This document shows positions 44,998 to 57,227 of a stretch of 64,000 bases of DNA, piece by piece (position 1 is the first letter of the stretch; the number at the start of each line of letters is the position of its first letter). Both the position numbers and the translations under genes were made by a program. The notes under the pieces were generated by a model that saw nothing but the letters and a program-made list of their open reading frames with translations, searched no databases and was not told where the DNA came from. Origin of the DNA: Aeromicrobium sp. A1-2 (GTDB lineage: Bacteria > Actinomycetota > Actinomycetes > Propionibacteriales > Nocardioidaceae); assembly GCF_003443875.1 (NCBI RefSeq), contig NZ_CP027482.1, positions 248,001 through 312,000 of the forward strand, written 5' to 3'.

Positions 44998-47825
44998 GCA
45001 GCCTTCCGGGCAGCGAGTCGCGATCCATGGCGACCGCGGAGATCACCCACACGCTGCGGCGACTCGGAGTCACCGATGTCGACGACTCGACGTTGACGCG
45101 GGCGCTCTACAGCACCGACGCCTCGCTCTACCGGGTCGTGCCACGCGTCGTGGTTCGTCCCCGCAGCGTCGAGGAGGTGCTCGCGACGATCGAGGCGTGC
45201 CGGCTGACCGGGACTCCGGTCACCTCCCGTGGCGCCGGCACCTCGATCGCCGGAAATGCGGTCGGGACGGGTGTCGTGATCGACTTCACCCGCCACCTCA
45301 ACCGGGTCCACGAAATCGATGTCGACGCGCGGACAGCGCGAGTTGATCCCGGCACGGTCCACGCGGTCCTGCAAAAGGCAGCGACACCCCTGGGCCTGCG
45401 GTTTGGACCGGATCCGTCGACGCACACGCGGTGCAGCGTCGGTGGCATGATCGGCAACAATGCCTGCGGCTCGCGGGCCCTGGCATACGGGCGCATGGCG
45501 GACAACGTCGTGGCTCTCGACGTCGTGACGATGGCGGGGGAGTCGCTCTCCCTGCACGCCGGCGGCTCGACGACGTCGCCGACACTGGACCGCCTGCGTG
45601 GCGTCGTCCAGGAGGGCCTCGGCACGATCCGGACCGAGTTCGGGACGTTCGGCCGCCAGGTCTCCGGATACAGCCTGGAGCACCTGCTGCCCGAACGAGG
45701 CTTTGACGTGGCCACGTTCATGGCCGGCACCGAGGGCACCCTGGCCACCATGACCTCCGCGACGGTGCGGCTGGTCCAGGACCCACCCCACCGGCAGATC
45801 CTGGTCCTCGGCTACGGCTCGATGGCTGAGGCCGCAGACGACGTCCCGGCGCTGCTGCAGCACCGCCCGACGGCATGCGAGGGGCTGGACTCGCGCATCG
45901 TCGAGGTGTTCCGGGCCCATCGCGGTGCCGTGCCCGATCTGCCAGCCGGTCAGGGTTGGCTATTCGTCGAAATGTCCGGTGTCGACGCGGCATCGGTGTC
46001 CGACACGGTCCACCGGGCGCGCGCCGACTCGTCGGCGATCGCCGCCCGCATCGTCACCGACGTCGCCGAGCAGGCTGTGCTGTGGCGCATTCGGGAGGAA
46101 GGCGCGGGACTGGCAACGCGGACCCTGCCCGGCAAGGCGCTGTCCGGCTGGGAGGACGCCGCGGTGCCGCCCGAGCGGCTCGGCGCCTACCTGCGCGAGT
46201 TCGAGGCCCTGCTGACCTCGCACGGCCTGGACGGTGTGCCGTACGGCCACTTCGGTGACGGATGCATCCACGTACGCATCGACTTCCCGCTCGACGAGCC
46301 CGGAGGGCACGGTGTGTTCCGCACGTTCCTGCACGAAGCCGCGACCCTGGTGGCCTCGCACGGCGGCTCGCTCTCGGGGGAGCATGGTGACGGTCGGGCC
46401 AGATCCGAGCTGCTGCCGCTGATGTACTCGGCTGAGGCGATCGACCTGTTCGGCCAGGTCAAGGCGGTCTTCGACCCCGACGATTTGCTCAACCCCGGCG
46501 TGCTCGTCCGTCCCCGGCCGGTCGACGCGGACCTGCGTGGCCCGGAATCGTCGATCGACCGGCTGGACGGGCGACTCGGTCTGCGCCTGCTCCACGACGA
46601 GGGGGATTTCGGCAAGGCCGTGCACCGGTGCACGGGCGTCGGCAAGTGCATCGCGGACAACACGGGTTCCAATGGCGTGATGTGCCCGTCCTTCCAGGCG
46701 ACCCGCGACGAGAAGGACTCGACCCGCGGTCGCGCCCGAGTCCTTCAGGAGATGATCGACGGCCGGCTCGTGACCGGAGGGTTCCGCGCCCCGGAAGTCC
46801 ACGAGGCGCTGGACCTGTGCCTGTCGTGCAAGGGCTGCGCCACGGACTGTCCGACCGGCACCGACATGGCGACCTACAAGTCCGAGGTCCTCCACCAGGC
46901 CTACCGCGGGCGCATCCGCCCCCGCAGCCACTACATCCTGGGGCGGCTGCCGTTCTGGGCGCGGGTCATGTCGCCGATCGCGGGGCTCGCGAATCTTGGC
47001 CTGCGCACGCCCGGTGCGCGCTCGCTGGCCCGCTGGGTCGCGGGCGTCGACCAGCGGCGCAGTCTGCCGACGTTCGCCCGCAGGACCCTGAGCCGCTGGG
47101 CCCGCCGGCGCCGGTCCGACACGGCGGGTCGTCCGCGCGTGCTGCTCTGGGCGGACTCGTTCACGGAGTTCTTCGACACCGAGGGTGGCAAGGCTGCGGT
47201 CCGCGTCCTCGAGGACGCGGGCTATCACGTCGAGCTGCTGGCCCGCTCGGCCTGCTGCGGCCTGACCTGGATCACGACCGGACAGCTCGACAAGGCCCGC
47301 TCGATCGTGGGCGAAACCGTGGCGCAGCTGCACCCCTACGTCGCGAGCGGGGTACCGATCGTGGGGCTCGAGCCTTCATGTCTCGCGGTACTTCGGTCGG
47401 ACGCCGTGGAACTGCTGGACGATCCGCGTGCCGTGGATGTCGCGCGTGGAGTCTTCACACTGTCGGAGCTCCTGCAGCGGACCGAGGGGTGGCAGGCTCC
47501 GGACCTGGCGGGCACCACACTTGTCGTCCAACCGCACTGTCACCAGGCGTCGGTCATGGGCTTCGAAGCGGACCTCGCAGTCATGGCCTCGACCGGGGCC
47601 ACGATCGAGCGGCTCTCCGGCTGTTGCGGTCTTGCTGGCAACTTCGGCGTCGAAAAGGGACACTACGAGGTGTCGGTGGCCGTCGCGGAGCTGCAGCTGC
47701 TCCCGGCGGTTCGTAACGCTCCACCCGGAGCGGTCGTTGTCGCTGACGGATTCTCGTGCAGGACCCAGCTCGATGACCTCGCTGGCGTCGGCGCGCTCCA
47801 TCTCGCCCAGATACTCGATCGCTGA
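44994..47825 (+). CDS. FAD/Fe-S 2-hydroxyacid dehydrogenase (D-2-hydroxyglutarate/D-lactate type, YdiJ-like)
   Basis: 943 residues; GTG 44994 overlaps the upstream TGA, and ATG 45027 is an alternative. FAD-binding PCMH domain: RGAGTSIAGNAVG, VDPGTVHAVLQ, GGMIGNNACGSRALAYGR, MAGTEGTLA. C-terminal FAD domain: YGHFGDGCIHVRI and GEHGDGRARSELL. Fe-S ligands: CTGVGKC and CLSCKGCATDCP. Two CCG domains: SACCGLTW and GCCGLAGNFG. Fused enzymes of this layout oxidise D-lactate or D-2-hydroxyglutarate and pass electrons to the respiratory chain. Coupling to a HOT gene favours D-2-hydroxyglutarate (inference). Confidence 0.87.
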   Translation: MSSLPGSESRSMATAEITHTLRRLGVTDVDDSTLTRALYSTDASLYRVVPRVVVRPRSVEEVLATIEACRLTGTPVTSRGAGTSIAGNAVGTGVVIDFTRHLNRVHEIDVDARTARVDPGTVHAVLQKAATPLGLRFGPDPSTHTRCSVGGMIGNNACGSRALAYGRMADNVVALDVVTMAGESLSLHAGGSTTSPTLDRLRGVVQEGLGTIRTEFGTFGRQVSGYSLEHLLPERGFDVATFMAGTEGTLATMTSATVRLVQDPPHRQILVLGYGSMAEAADDVPALLQHRPTACEGLDSRIVEVFRAHRGAVPDLPAGQGWLFVEMSGVDAASVSDTVHRARADSSAIAARIVTDVAEQAVLWRIREEGAGLATRTLPGKALSGWEDAAVPPERLGAYLREFEALLTSHGLDGVPYGHFGDGCIHVRIDFPLDEPGGHGVFRTFLHEAATLVASHGGSLSGEHGDGRARSELLPLMYSAEAIDLFGQVKAVFDPDDLLNPGVLVRPRPVDADLRGPESSIDRLDGRLGLRLLHDEGDFGKAVHRCTGVGKCIADNTGSNGVMCPSFQATRDEKDSTRGRARVLQEMIDGRLVTGGFRAPEVHEALDLCLSCKGCATDCPTGTDMATYKSEVLHQAYRGRIRPRSHYILGRLPFWARVMSPIAGLANLGLRTPGARSLARWVAGVDQRRSLPTFARRTLSRWARRRRSDTAGRPRVLLWADSFTEFFDTEGGKAAVRVLEDAGYHVELLARSACCGLTWITTGQLDKARSIVGETVAQLHPYVASGVPIVGLEPSCLAVLRSDAVELLDDPRAVDVARGVFTLSELLQRTEGWQAPDLAGTTLVVQPHCHQASVMGFEADLAVMASTGATIERLSGCCGLAGNFGVEKGHYEVSVAVAELQLLPAVRNAPPGAVVVADGFSCRTQLDDLAGVGALHLAQILDR

Positions 47826-47841
47826 CCGGAGACGACACGCA

Positions 47842-48567
47842 ATGGATCACACTCTTGAGCTGGGCACCGCGATGTCGCGATTCGCGGACTTCGCCGGCCT
47901 CGGCACGGGGGACGAGCCCATTCCGACCTGCGAGGGCTGGACGATGCGCGATCTCGTCACGCACCTCGGGACGGTCCACCGTTGGGCCGCCGGGATCGTC
48001 CTGACCGGTCAGCGGGTCGCATCGCCGACTCCGGTCGTGACCGAGCCCGTCGCGGACTGGTACGCCGGCAACGCGACGGCCCTCCTGGGCGCGTTTCAGG
48101 CCGTCAGCCTCGCTGAGCCGATCCCCAACTTCACCCACAACGGCGAGACCGTCGCCTTCTGGCCGCGTCGTCAGCTGCACGAGGCCACGGTGCACGGTGT
48201 CGACGCCGCCCAGGCGCTTGGCTTTGACGAGTCCAGCTGGATCGTCGATCCGGCGGTCGCGGCCGATGGCATCGACGAGGTGCTGCAGGCGTTCTTCCCG
48301 CGGCTGACCGCCCAGGGCAGGCGACCGGACGTGCGCTCGCGCATCCGGCTGGTCGCCACCGACGTCCAGCAGTCGTGGATCATCGGCCCCCGCAGCGGCG
48401 AGGCCGGTCCGCCCTTGCAGCTGCACTCCTCGCTCGAGGCGGACACCGTGGTCAGCGGCACGGCCTCAGACCTGTACCTCGGACTCTGGGGGCGGGCGGG
48501 CTCAGACCGGCTGGAGTTCGACGGTGTCGACGGTCGGATCCTTCTTGACGGCCCCACGACGCTGTAG
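47842..48567 (+). CDS. Maleylpyruvate isomerase family mycothiol-dependent protein
   Basis: 241 residues (MDHTLELGTAMSRFADFAGL). The N-terminal DinB-like four-helix bundle has WTMRDLVTHLGTVHRW and RRQLHEATVHGVDA, supplying the His/Glu metal site of the TIGR03083 family. The C-terminal part resembles an SCP2-like MDMPI domain (ASDLYLGLWGRAGSDRLEFDG). Members use mycothiol as cofactor in actinobacteria; the reaction here is unknown. It starts 17 bases after the dehydrogenase stop and may belong to that operon. Confidence 0.82.
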   Translation: MDHTLELGTAMSRFADFAGLGTGDEPIPTCEGWTMRDLVTHLGTVHRWAAGIVLTGQRVASPTPVVTEPVADWYAGNATALLGAFQAVSLAEPIPNFTHNGETVAFWPRRQLHEATVHGVDAAQALGFDESSWIVDPAVAADGIDEVLQAFFPRLTAQGRRPDVRSRIRLVATDVQQSWIIGPRSGEAGPPLQLHSSLEADTVVSGTASDLYLGLWGRAGSDRLEFDGVDGRILLDGPTTL

Positions 48568-48605
48568 CGCTGGGCGACCCCGCAGACCGGGCGCACTCCG
48601 GTGAT

Positions 48606-48635
48606 TTGGAATCATCCGCGGCTGCCCGGTAGTAT
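48606..48635 (+). promoter_or_regulatory. Candidate str operon promoter
   Basis: -35 TTGGAA (48606-48611), 18-bp spacer, -10 TAGTAT (48630-48635), giving a leader of ~105 nt before rpsL. Confidence 0.6.
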
Positions 48636-48745
48636 TAACCGCTGTGCCTGAACTCATCAGGCCGGTGCACGCATCCCGTCGGACAGTACGGCGGCGAGTG
48701 CATCACGACTCATGGCTCACACCAGTCAGAAGAAGGAAGTTTGTA

Positions 48746-49120
48746 GTGCCCACGATTAACCAGCTGGTCCGCAAGGGCCGCACGCGCAAGGTCGTCAAGA
48801 CGACGACTCCCGCGCTCAAGGGTTCACCTCAGCGACGCGGCGTCTGCACCCGCGTCTACACCACCACTCCGAAGAAGCCGAACTCCGCGCTCCGCAAGGT
48901 TGCCCGAGTCAAGCTCTCGAGTGGCACCGAGGTCACTGCATATATTCCGGGTGAGGGCCACAACCTCCAGGAGCACTCGATCGTGCTCGTTCGCGGTGGT
49001 CGTGTGAAGGATCTCCCCGGTGTGCGCTACAAGATCATCCGTGGCGCCCTCGACACGCAGTCCGTCAAGGGTCGCAAGCAGGCTCGCAGCCTGTACGGCG
49101 CCAAGAAGGAGAAGAAGTAA
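48746..49120 (+). CDS. rpsL: 30S ribosomal protein S12
   Basis: 124 residues from GTG behind AGAAGGAAG ([18 protein letters not shown]). Contains [26 protein letters not shown] and [18 protein letters not shown]. The Lys residues linked to streptomycin resistance (in TPKKPNS and RVKDLPG) are wild type. Its stop and the rpsG start share one base (TAATG). Confidence 0.97.
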   Translation: MPTINQLVRKGRTRKVVKTTTPALKGSPQRRGVCTRVYTTTPKKPNSALRKVARVKLSSGTEVTAYIPGEGHNLQEHSIVLVRGGRVKDLPGVRYKIIRGALDTQSVKGRKQARSLYGAKKEKK

Positions 49121-49590
49121 TGCCTCGTAAGGGCCCGGCGCCGAAGCGCGTCGTCGAGACTGACCCCGTCTACGGAAGCCAGCTCGTCACCTCACTCATC
49201 AACAAGGTCCTGGTCGACGGCAAGAAGCAGGTCGCCCAGCGCATCGTCTACACCGCCCTCGAGGGCACGCGTGAGAAGTCCGGCACCGATCCGGTCATCA
49301 CGCTCAAGCGCGCGCTCGACAACGTCAAGCCGTCGATCGAGGTCAAGAGCCGTCGCGTCGGTGGCGCCACGTACCAGGTCCCGATCGAGGTCCGCGCGGT
49401 TCGCCAGAACACCCTGGCCCTGCGCTGGCTCGTCAGCTTCGCTGGTGCCCGCCGTGAGAAGACCATGGCTGAGCGCCTCATGAACGAGCTGCTCGACGCC
49501 TCCAACGGTCTCGGTGGCGCTGTCAAGAAGCGCGAAGACACGCACAAGATGGCTGAAGCCAACAAGGCATTCGCCCACTACCGCTGGTAG
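49120..49590 (+). CDS. rpsG: 30S ribosomal protein S7
   Basis: 156 residues ([20 protein letters not shown]). Primary 16S 3'-domain binder with conserved [46 protein letters not shown] and the C-terminal [15 protein letters not shown]. Translationally coupled to rpsL. Confidence 0.97.
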   Translation: MPRKGPAPKRVVETDPVYGSQLVTSLINKVLVDGKKQVAQRIVYTALEGTREKSGTDPVITLKRALDNVKPSIEVKSRRVGGATYQVPIEVRAVRQNTLALRWLVSFAGARREKTMAERLMNELLDASNGLGGAVKKREDTHKMAEANKAFAHYRW

Positions 49591-49649
49591 TCCCGGACGT
49601 CTCGTCCTCATCACCTTCACCCGCACCAAAGAGGAAGCAGTAACCACTC

Positions 49650-51761
<2,112 letters not shown>

Positions 51762-51851
51762 CAGCGGTCCATCTCATAAGATGGCCTGAGGCTCTCGTCC
51801 AGCGAGACCCAACGGCGTTCAACAGCAACCAATTCTAAGAAGGAGCCCCAA

Positions 51852-53045
<1,194 letters not shown>

Positions 53046-53066
53046 GCTTCTAGCTCCACTGGCCCT

Positions 53067-53100
53067 GGGCCCCGCTCCTGCTTCGGCAGGGTCGGGGCCC
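53067..53100 (+). terminator. Terminator after tuf
   Basis: GGGCCCCG..CCTGC / GCAGG..CGGGGCCC with a TTCG loop, followed by TTTGCTG, 21 bases after the tuf stop. It ends the str operon; rpsJ does not follow. Confidence 0.8.
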
Positions 53101-53147
53101 TTTGCTGTCCCGGGGCACAGGGCCCGGCGGCATGGTGGAAGCGCAGG

Positions 53148-53813
53148 TCAGCCCTGGCCCATGTGCCCTTCGCGATGGAAGAACTTCAGCCGCTCCGGCA
53201 GGGGACGGACCGCCTCGGCCGGGTTGCCGCGGTAGAAGGTCAGCTCCTCTGTCAGCTTGGTCGTGACGACTGAGCCGGCGGATACGACGGATCGTGCTGG
53301 CACGGTCGTGCCGTTTTGCAGGATGCAGCCCGACATGACAGCGGAATGAGCGCCGATCGCGACCGGCGCGGTGACGAAACGATCGCGCACCAGGTCGAGG
53401 CTGTGAGTCAGGATCTGCGAGCGGAATCCGGCGAACGAGGCATAGTCCCCGATCTCGACGCGGTCGGAGCAGTCGATCTCGTGGGCAACCGTCACCATCG
53501 CGTAGCGGCCCATGACGAGCGCAGCCTCCCGCCGCGGCGAGTGGCGGAACACCGCGTCGCCCGCTGGGACGCCGAGGATGTGGTTGCGGCTCCCGATACT
53601 GGCACCTTCGCCGAGCTCGAGCCGTTCGAGGTGGCGGATCACGTTGAACGGGCCGATGCTGGACCCGGCCCCGAGCGTGACGTGCGTTGCGGAAATGATG
53701 CTGCGCCCGATGAAGGCAGTCGGTGCGACGTCCCAGCCGAGCAGACGGCGGGCGACCACACGTCGCAGGGACGACGGCAAGAGAGGGATGAGTACTGACA
53801 GAACGAGACGCAT
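53148..53813 (-). CDS. Hexapeptide-repeat acyltransferase
   Basis: 221 residues from ATG 53813 (MRLVLSVLIPLLPSSLRRVV). The N-terminal amphipathic or membrane helix is followed by left-handed beta-helix repeats (IGRSIISATHVTLGAGSSIGPFNVI, LGEGASIGSRNHI, VEIGDYASFAGFRSQILTH, APVAIGAHSAVMSGCILQNG). His in HSLDL may be catalytic. The C-terminal FYRGNPAEAVRPLP is usual for sugar O-acetyltransferases. Likely acts in polysaccharide or lipid decoration; acceptor unknown. Convergent with tuf. Confidence 0.85.
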   Translation of the reverse strand: MRLVLSVLIPLLPSSLRRVVARRLLGWDVAPTAFIGRSIISATHVTLGAGSSIGPFNVIRHLERLELGEGASIGSRNHILGVPAGDAVFRHSPRREAALVMGRYAMVTVAHEIDCSDRVEIGDYASFAGFRSQILTHSLDLVRDRFVTAPVAIGAHSAVMSGCILQNGTTVPARSVVSAGSVVTTKLTEELTFYRGNPAEAVRPLPERLKFFHREGHMGQG

Positions 53814-54003
53814 GGATTCCCTTGGGTGGCTGGCGACGGTGGTGCGAAGTCTATCGACGGGCGACCCGGCAGCCCGGCGGACGCGATCAGCGCACCGATG
53901 TCCCGGCGCGATCTGGCGACGGCGGCTCGCGAGACTCCACCGGACGACACTGTTGGCGGACACGCGTTCGCTGTTTTGCCGGCATCGTCCTAGCCTTGGT
54001 GCC

Positions 54004-54918
54004 ATGGGACACGATCACGCGCACGGCGCCGGCGTCAAGCACCGCGGGCGACTGGCGCTGGTCCTGGGCCTGACCGGTGCAGTCCTGGTCGTCGAGGCGG
54101 TCGTCGCCGTGATCACCGGGAGCCTGGCCTTGCTGGCCGATGCCGGTCACATGCTCGGTGACTCGTTCGGCATCGTGATGGCGCTGGCCGCGATCACGGT
54201 GGCCCAGCGCGGGGGAGGCCCGGGCTCGCGCCGGTCGTTCGGCTACTCGCGCACCGAGGTGCTGGCCGCGGGTCTCAATGGCATCGTGCTGCTCGGGCTG
54301 GCCGGTTGGGTCGCCTTCCGCGCGATCGGACGATTCGGGGACACGCCGGAGCTCGAGGGTGGGCTGATCGTGATCGCGGGCTGCGTCGGTCTGGTCGTCA
54401 ACGTGATCGGGCTGCTGCTGCTGCGCGGTGGAGCGCAGGAGAGCATCAACGTCCGCGGCGCCTACCTCGAGGTCCTCGGTGACGCGCTCGGCTCGGTCGC
54501 GGTCATCGTGTCCGCGACCGTGATCCTGCTGACCGGGTGGTACGCCGCCGACGCGGTGGCGTCGCTGGTAATCGCCGCGATGATCGTCCCGCGCGCCATC
54601 TCCTTGCTGCGCGACGTGGCCGAGGTGCTGCTGGAGTCGACTCCCAAGGATGTCGACCTGATCGAGCTGCGGCAGCACATCGTGGAGATGGATGGGGTCA
54701 GGGACGTCCATGACCTGCACGTCTGGACCATCACGTCCGGCATGCCGATCATGAGCGCACACGTCGTCGTCGAGGACTGGGTCACCGGGATGGACGAGGC
54801 GCACGCGGTCCTGGACCGACTCCGCGGCTGCCTCTCGGACCACTTCGACGTCGAGCACTCGACGTTCCAGATCGAGCCTGCCGGCCACGTGGACTCCGAG
54901 CAGCAGGTCCACCACTGA
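54004..54918 (+). CDS. Cation diffusion facilitator (CzcD/ZitB-like)
   Basis: 304 residues. His-rich N-terminus (MGHDHAHGAGVKH), six TM segments, metal-site motifs LLADAGHMLGD in TM2 and YLEVLGDALGSVAV in TM5, and a C-terminal ferredoxin-like cytoplasmic domain with VRDVHDLHVWTITSG and HSTFQIE. Exports Zn2+ or related ions by proton antiport. It is divergent from the hexapeptide transferase. In TM5 the usual His position before VLGD is Glu, which may affect selectivity. Confidence 0.92.
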   Translation: MGHDHAHGAGVKHRGRLALVLGLTGAVLVVEAVVAVITGSLALLADAGHMLGDSFGIVMALAAITVAQRGGGPGSRRSFGYSRTEVLAAGLNGIVLLGLAGWVAFRAIGRFGDTPELEGGLIVIAGCVGLVVNVIGLLLLRGGAQESINVRGAYLEVLGDALGSVAVIVSATVILLTGWYAADAVASLVIAAMIVPRAISLLRDVAEVLLESTPKDVDLIELRQHIVEMDGVRDVHDLHVWTITSGMPIMSAHVVVEDWVTGMDEAHAVLDRLRGCLSDHFDVEHSTFQIEPAGHVDSEQQVHH

Positions 54919-54931
54919 GCTGGCGATCGGC

Positions 54932-56110
54932 TCAATAGCTTCGGGGCAGGCCCAGCATCTGCGTGCCGATGTGCGCCAGGATGAGCTCTTCGGCGACGGG
55001 GATGTTCTTGCCGATACGGGCATCGCGGAACAGCCGCTCGACGGGGAACTCCTTGGAGTACGCCATGCCGCCGAAGGTCTGGAAGGCCTGGTTGGCAGCT
55101 TCCCACGCGACCTGTGCCCCGGTCAGCTTGGCCACATTGGTCTCGTTGCCGCATGGCAGACCCTGGTCGAACAGCCAGGCCGCCTTGTAGGTCATGAGCC
55201 GCCCCAGCTCGGTCTTGGCCTTGATCTGGGCGAGGGGGAACTGGATTGCCTGGTTCGCGCCGATCGGCCGGCCGAACACCTCGCGCTGCCTGGCGTAGTC
55301 ACACGCCAGGTCCAGGGCAGCATCCGCGGCGCCCACGCCACCGGAGGCGGCCAGGATGCGCTCAGGGTTGAGCACGTCCCACAGGACCGCGAAGCCCTGG
55401 TCGACCTCGCCGATGACCCGGTGGGCTGGCACGCGGACGTCGTCGAAGAACACCTGGCTGGACGTCACGATGTTGCCGCCGAGCTTCGGGATCGGCTGGT
55501 AGGTCAGGGTGCCCTCGGCCAGTGCCTCCTTGACGTCGACGAGGAACAGGGTGAATCCCGCCGTGCGGGGCCTGGCGTCCGCGGCGGGGATCGTCCGGGT
55601 GATCGCGATCATCCAGTCGGCTCGGTCGACCCCTGAGATCCAGATCTTCTGACCCTTGATCAAGAAGTCGTCCCCGTCGCGCCGGGCCTGGGTCGTGATC
55701 GCGAGGGCGTTGCTGCCCGCATCGGGCTCGGTCAGTGCCATGCAGAACTGCGTCGCCCCGGTGGCGAGGCCCGGCAGGATCTCCCGCTTCTGCTCCGGGG
55801 TGCCGTGCCGGGTCAACGTCATGGCCCCGAAGCCCGGCGTCAGGATGTAGAGGAAGGTGCCCTGGGTGCCGCCGCTGGCCGCGAGTGTCTCGTTCGCGAC
55901 CGCGAGCTCGAGCAGCCCCTGACCGCCGCCGCCGTACTCCTCGGGCACGCACAGCCCGAGCCATCCGCCGTCGCCCAGCGCAGCCCACGCCTCGTCGGGG
56001 AAGCGATGCTGCTCGTCGCAGTCGGACCAGTACGCGTGATCGAACCGCTCGACGGCGCGCTGGACTCCTTCGCGTACGGCGAGGGCGGTGTCGGGCAGGG
56101 TGAAGTCCAT
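54932..56110 (-). CDS. Acyl-CoA dehydrogenase coupled to mce operon 2
   Basis: 392 residues (MDFTLPDTALAVREGVQRAV). FAD motifs MALTEPDAGSNALAITT and KIWISGVDRADWM, then NPERILAASGGVGAADAALDLA and REVFGRPIGANQAIQFPLA. The C-terminal TFGGMAYSKEFPVERLFRDARIG is typical of this dehydrogenase class. It catalyses alpha,beta-dehydrogenation of an acyl-CoA. It starts 22 bases after the mceF stop in the same direction, so it is probably the last gene of the importer operon and acts on the imported lipid (inference). Substrate chain is unknown. Confidence 0.92.
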   Translation of the reverse strand: MDFTLPDTALAVREGVQRAVERFDHAYWSDCDEQHRFPDEAWAALGDGGWLGLCVPEEYGGGGQGLLELAVANETLAASGGTQGTFLYILTPGFGAMTLTRHGTPEQKREILPGLATGATQFCMALTEPDAGSNALAITTQARRDGDDFLIKGQKIWISGVDRADWMIAITRTIPAADARPRTAGFTLFLVDVKEALAEGTLTYQPIPKLGGNIVTSSQVFFDDVRVPAHRVIGEVDQGFAVLWDVLNPERILAASGGVGAADAALDLACDYARQREVFGRPIGANQAIQFPLAQIKAKTELGRLMTYKAAWLFDQGLPCGNETNVAKLTGAQVAWEAANQAFQTFGGMAYSKEFPVERLFRDARIGKNIPVAEELILAHIGTQMLGLPRSY

Positions 56111-56132
56111 CGGGTTCCCTTCGGGTCGTGGT

Positions 56133-57227
56133 TCAGTTGGCCGGGCGTGGTGCGTACTGGGAGCCGCGCTGCTGGATCAAAGGACTCTCCACGGTGCAGT
56201 GGGCGTCCGTGCGGGCGGGGTGCCGGGTCGTGTCGTACGGACTGCGCTTGGGGAGTCCGTAGTCGCACAGATCGCTCGGGTTGGGCACCATCAGAACGTG
56301 CCCGGTGCCGTCGCGGGTCGACTCCGACATCGCGACAGCCTGAGGTGGAGCCCACGTCAGCCAGTGGTCGAAGCCGGGCAGGCGGTCGGTCCCGAGCTGT
56401 CCGAATGCGGTCCACGCCCGTGCCGTCCGGCCGATGTCGGGGGTGATGTCCGCGATCAGGTCGCCCAGGCTCGAAGCGAGCACGTTGACCTCGTCGATCA
56501 GCGAGCGCAGCGTCGGGTCTGACTTCTTGACGCTTGCCGTCACGAGATCAAGATCGTGCGCGAAGCTGCGGATGTCGTGACCCGTGTCGACCACAGTGCG
56601 CAATGGTGCCTGCGACTGCTCCATCAGGTGGCGGAGCCGCGGCTGCAGGCGCGCGAGCAGAGACACGGCGTGGTCCATTCGCTGGCCGAGCAGGACCAGG
56701 TCGGTGCCGGAGTCGAAGGCGTCGCCCAACTCAGTCGTGATGGTCTGGAGATCGTCAGGGTCGATCAGGTCCGCGACATCGTTGACATCGGTCAACAGCT
56801 TGTCGAAGCGGATAGGCACCCGGGTGTCGGCTCGGCCCACCGTGTCTCCGTCCTGGAGGTACGGCCCGTGATCGACCCTGGGCCGGAAGTCCAGATACTG
56901 CTCGCCGATCGCCGACAGGTTGGCCGCGACCGCCTCGGTGTCGGTCGGAATCCGCGTGTCGCCGTCCAGGCGCACTGTCGCCCGGACGCCATCGTCCTCG
57001 AGTCGCACGTCCCGCACCTCACCGATCGAGTTTCCGCGATATGTCACGTTCGCCCCGGGGTAGAGGCCGCCACCGGACGGCAGGTCGACCGTCACGGTCC
57101 GCGTCGCGGAGAGCAGGCGGGACCCGATCACCGAGTCGCCGAGGTAGGCCACTCCCAGGATCGCAATGACGATCAGGACAATCTCGGCCAGGCGGACGTT
57201 GCGCCTTTCGATCGTGGGGCGCCTCAC
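56133..57227 (-). CDS. MCE-family protein MceF, operon 2
   Basis: 364 residues from GTG overlapping the mceE stop (GTGA). Anchor LAEIVLIVIAILGVAYLG, MCE domain TVDLPSGGGLYPGANVTYRGNSIGEV and NLSAIGEQYLDFRPR, helical middle, Cys-containing tail (SDLCDYGLPKRSP, AHCTVES). Last Mce subunit before the acyl-CoA dehydrogenase. No Mce-associated genes follow, unlike operon 1. Confidence 0.9.
   Translation of the reverse strand: MRRPTIERRNVRLAEIVLIVIAILGVAYLGDSVIGSRLLSATRTVTVDLPSGGGLYPGANVTYRGNSIGEVRDVRLEDDGVRATVRLDGDTRIPTDTEAVAANLSAIGEQYLDFRPRVDHGPYLQDGDTVGRADTRVPIRFDKLLTDVNDVADLIDPDDLQTITTELGDAFDSGTDLVLLGQRMDHAVSLLARLQPRLRHLMEQSQAPLRTVVDTGHDIRSFAHDLDLVTASVKKSDPTLRSLIDEVNVLASSLGDLIADITPDIGRTARAWTAFGQLGTDRLPGFDHWLTWAPPQAVAMSESTRDGTGHVLMVPNPSDLCDYGLPKRSPYDTTRHPARTDAHCTVESPLIQQRGSQYAPRPAN

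Noticed and set aside
53814..54003. Hidden gene in the gap between the hexapeptide transferase and the cation transporter
   Set aside because: Frames there show no family motif; the gap is adequately explained as a divergent promoter region.
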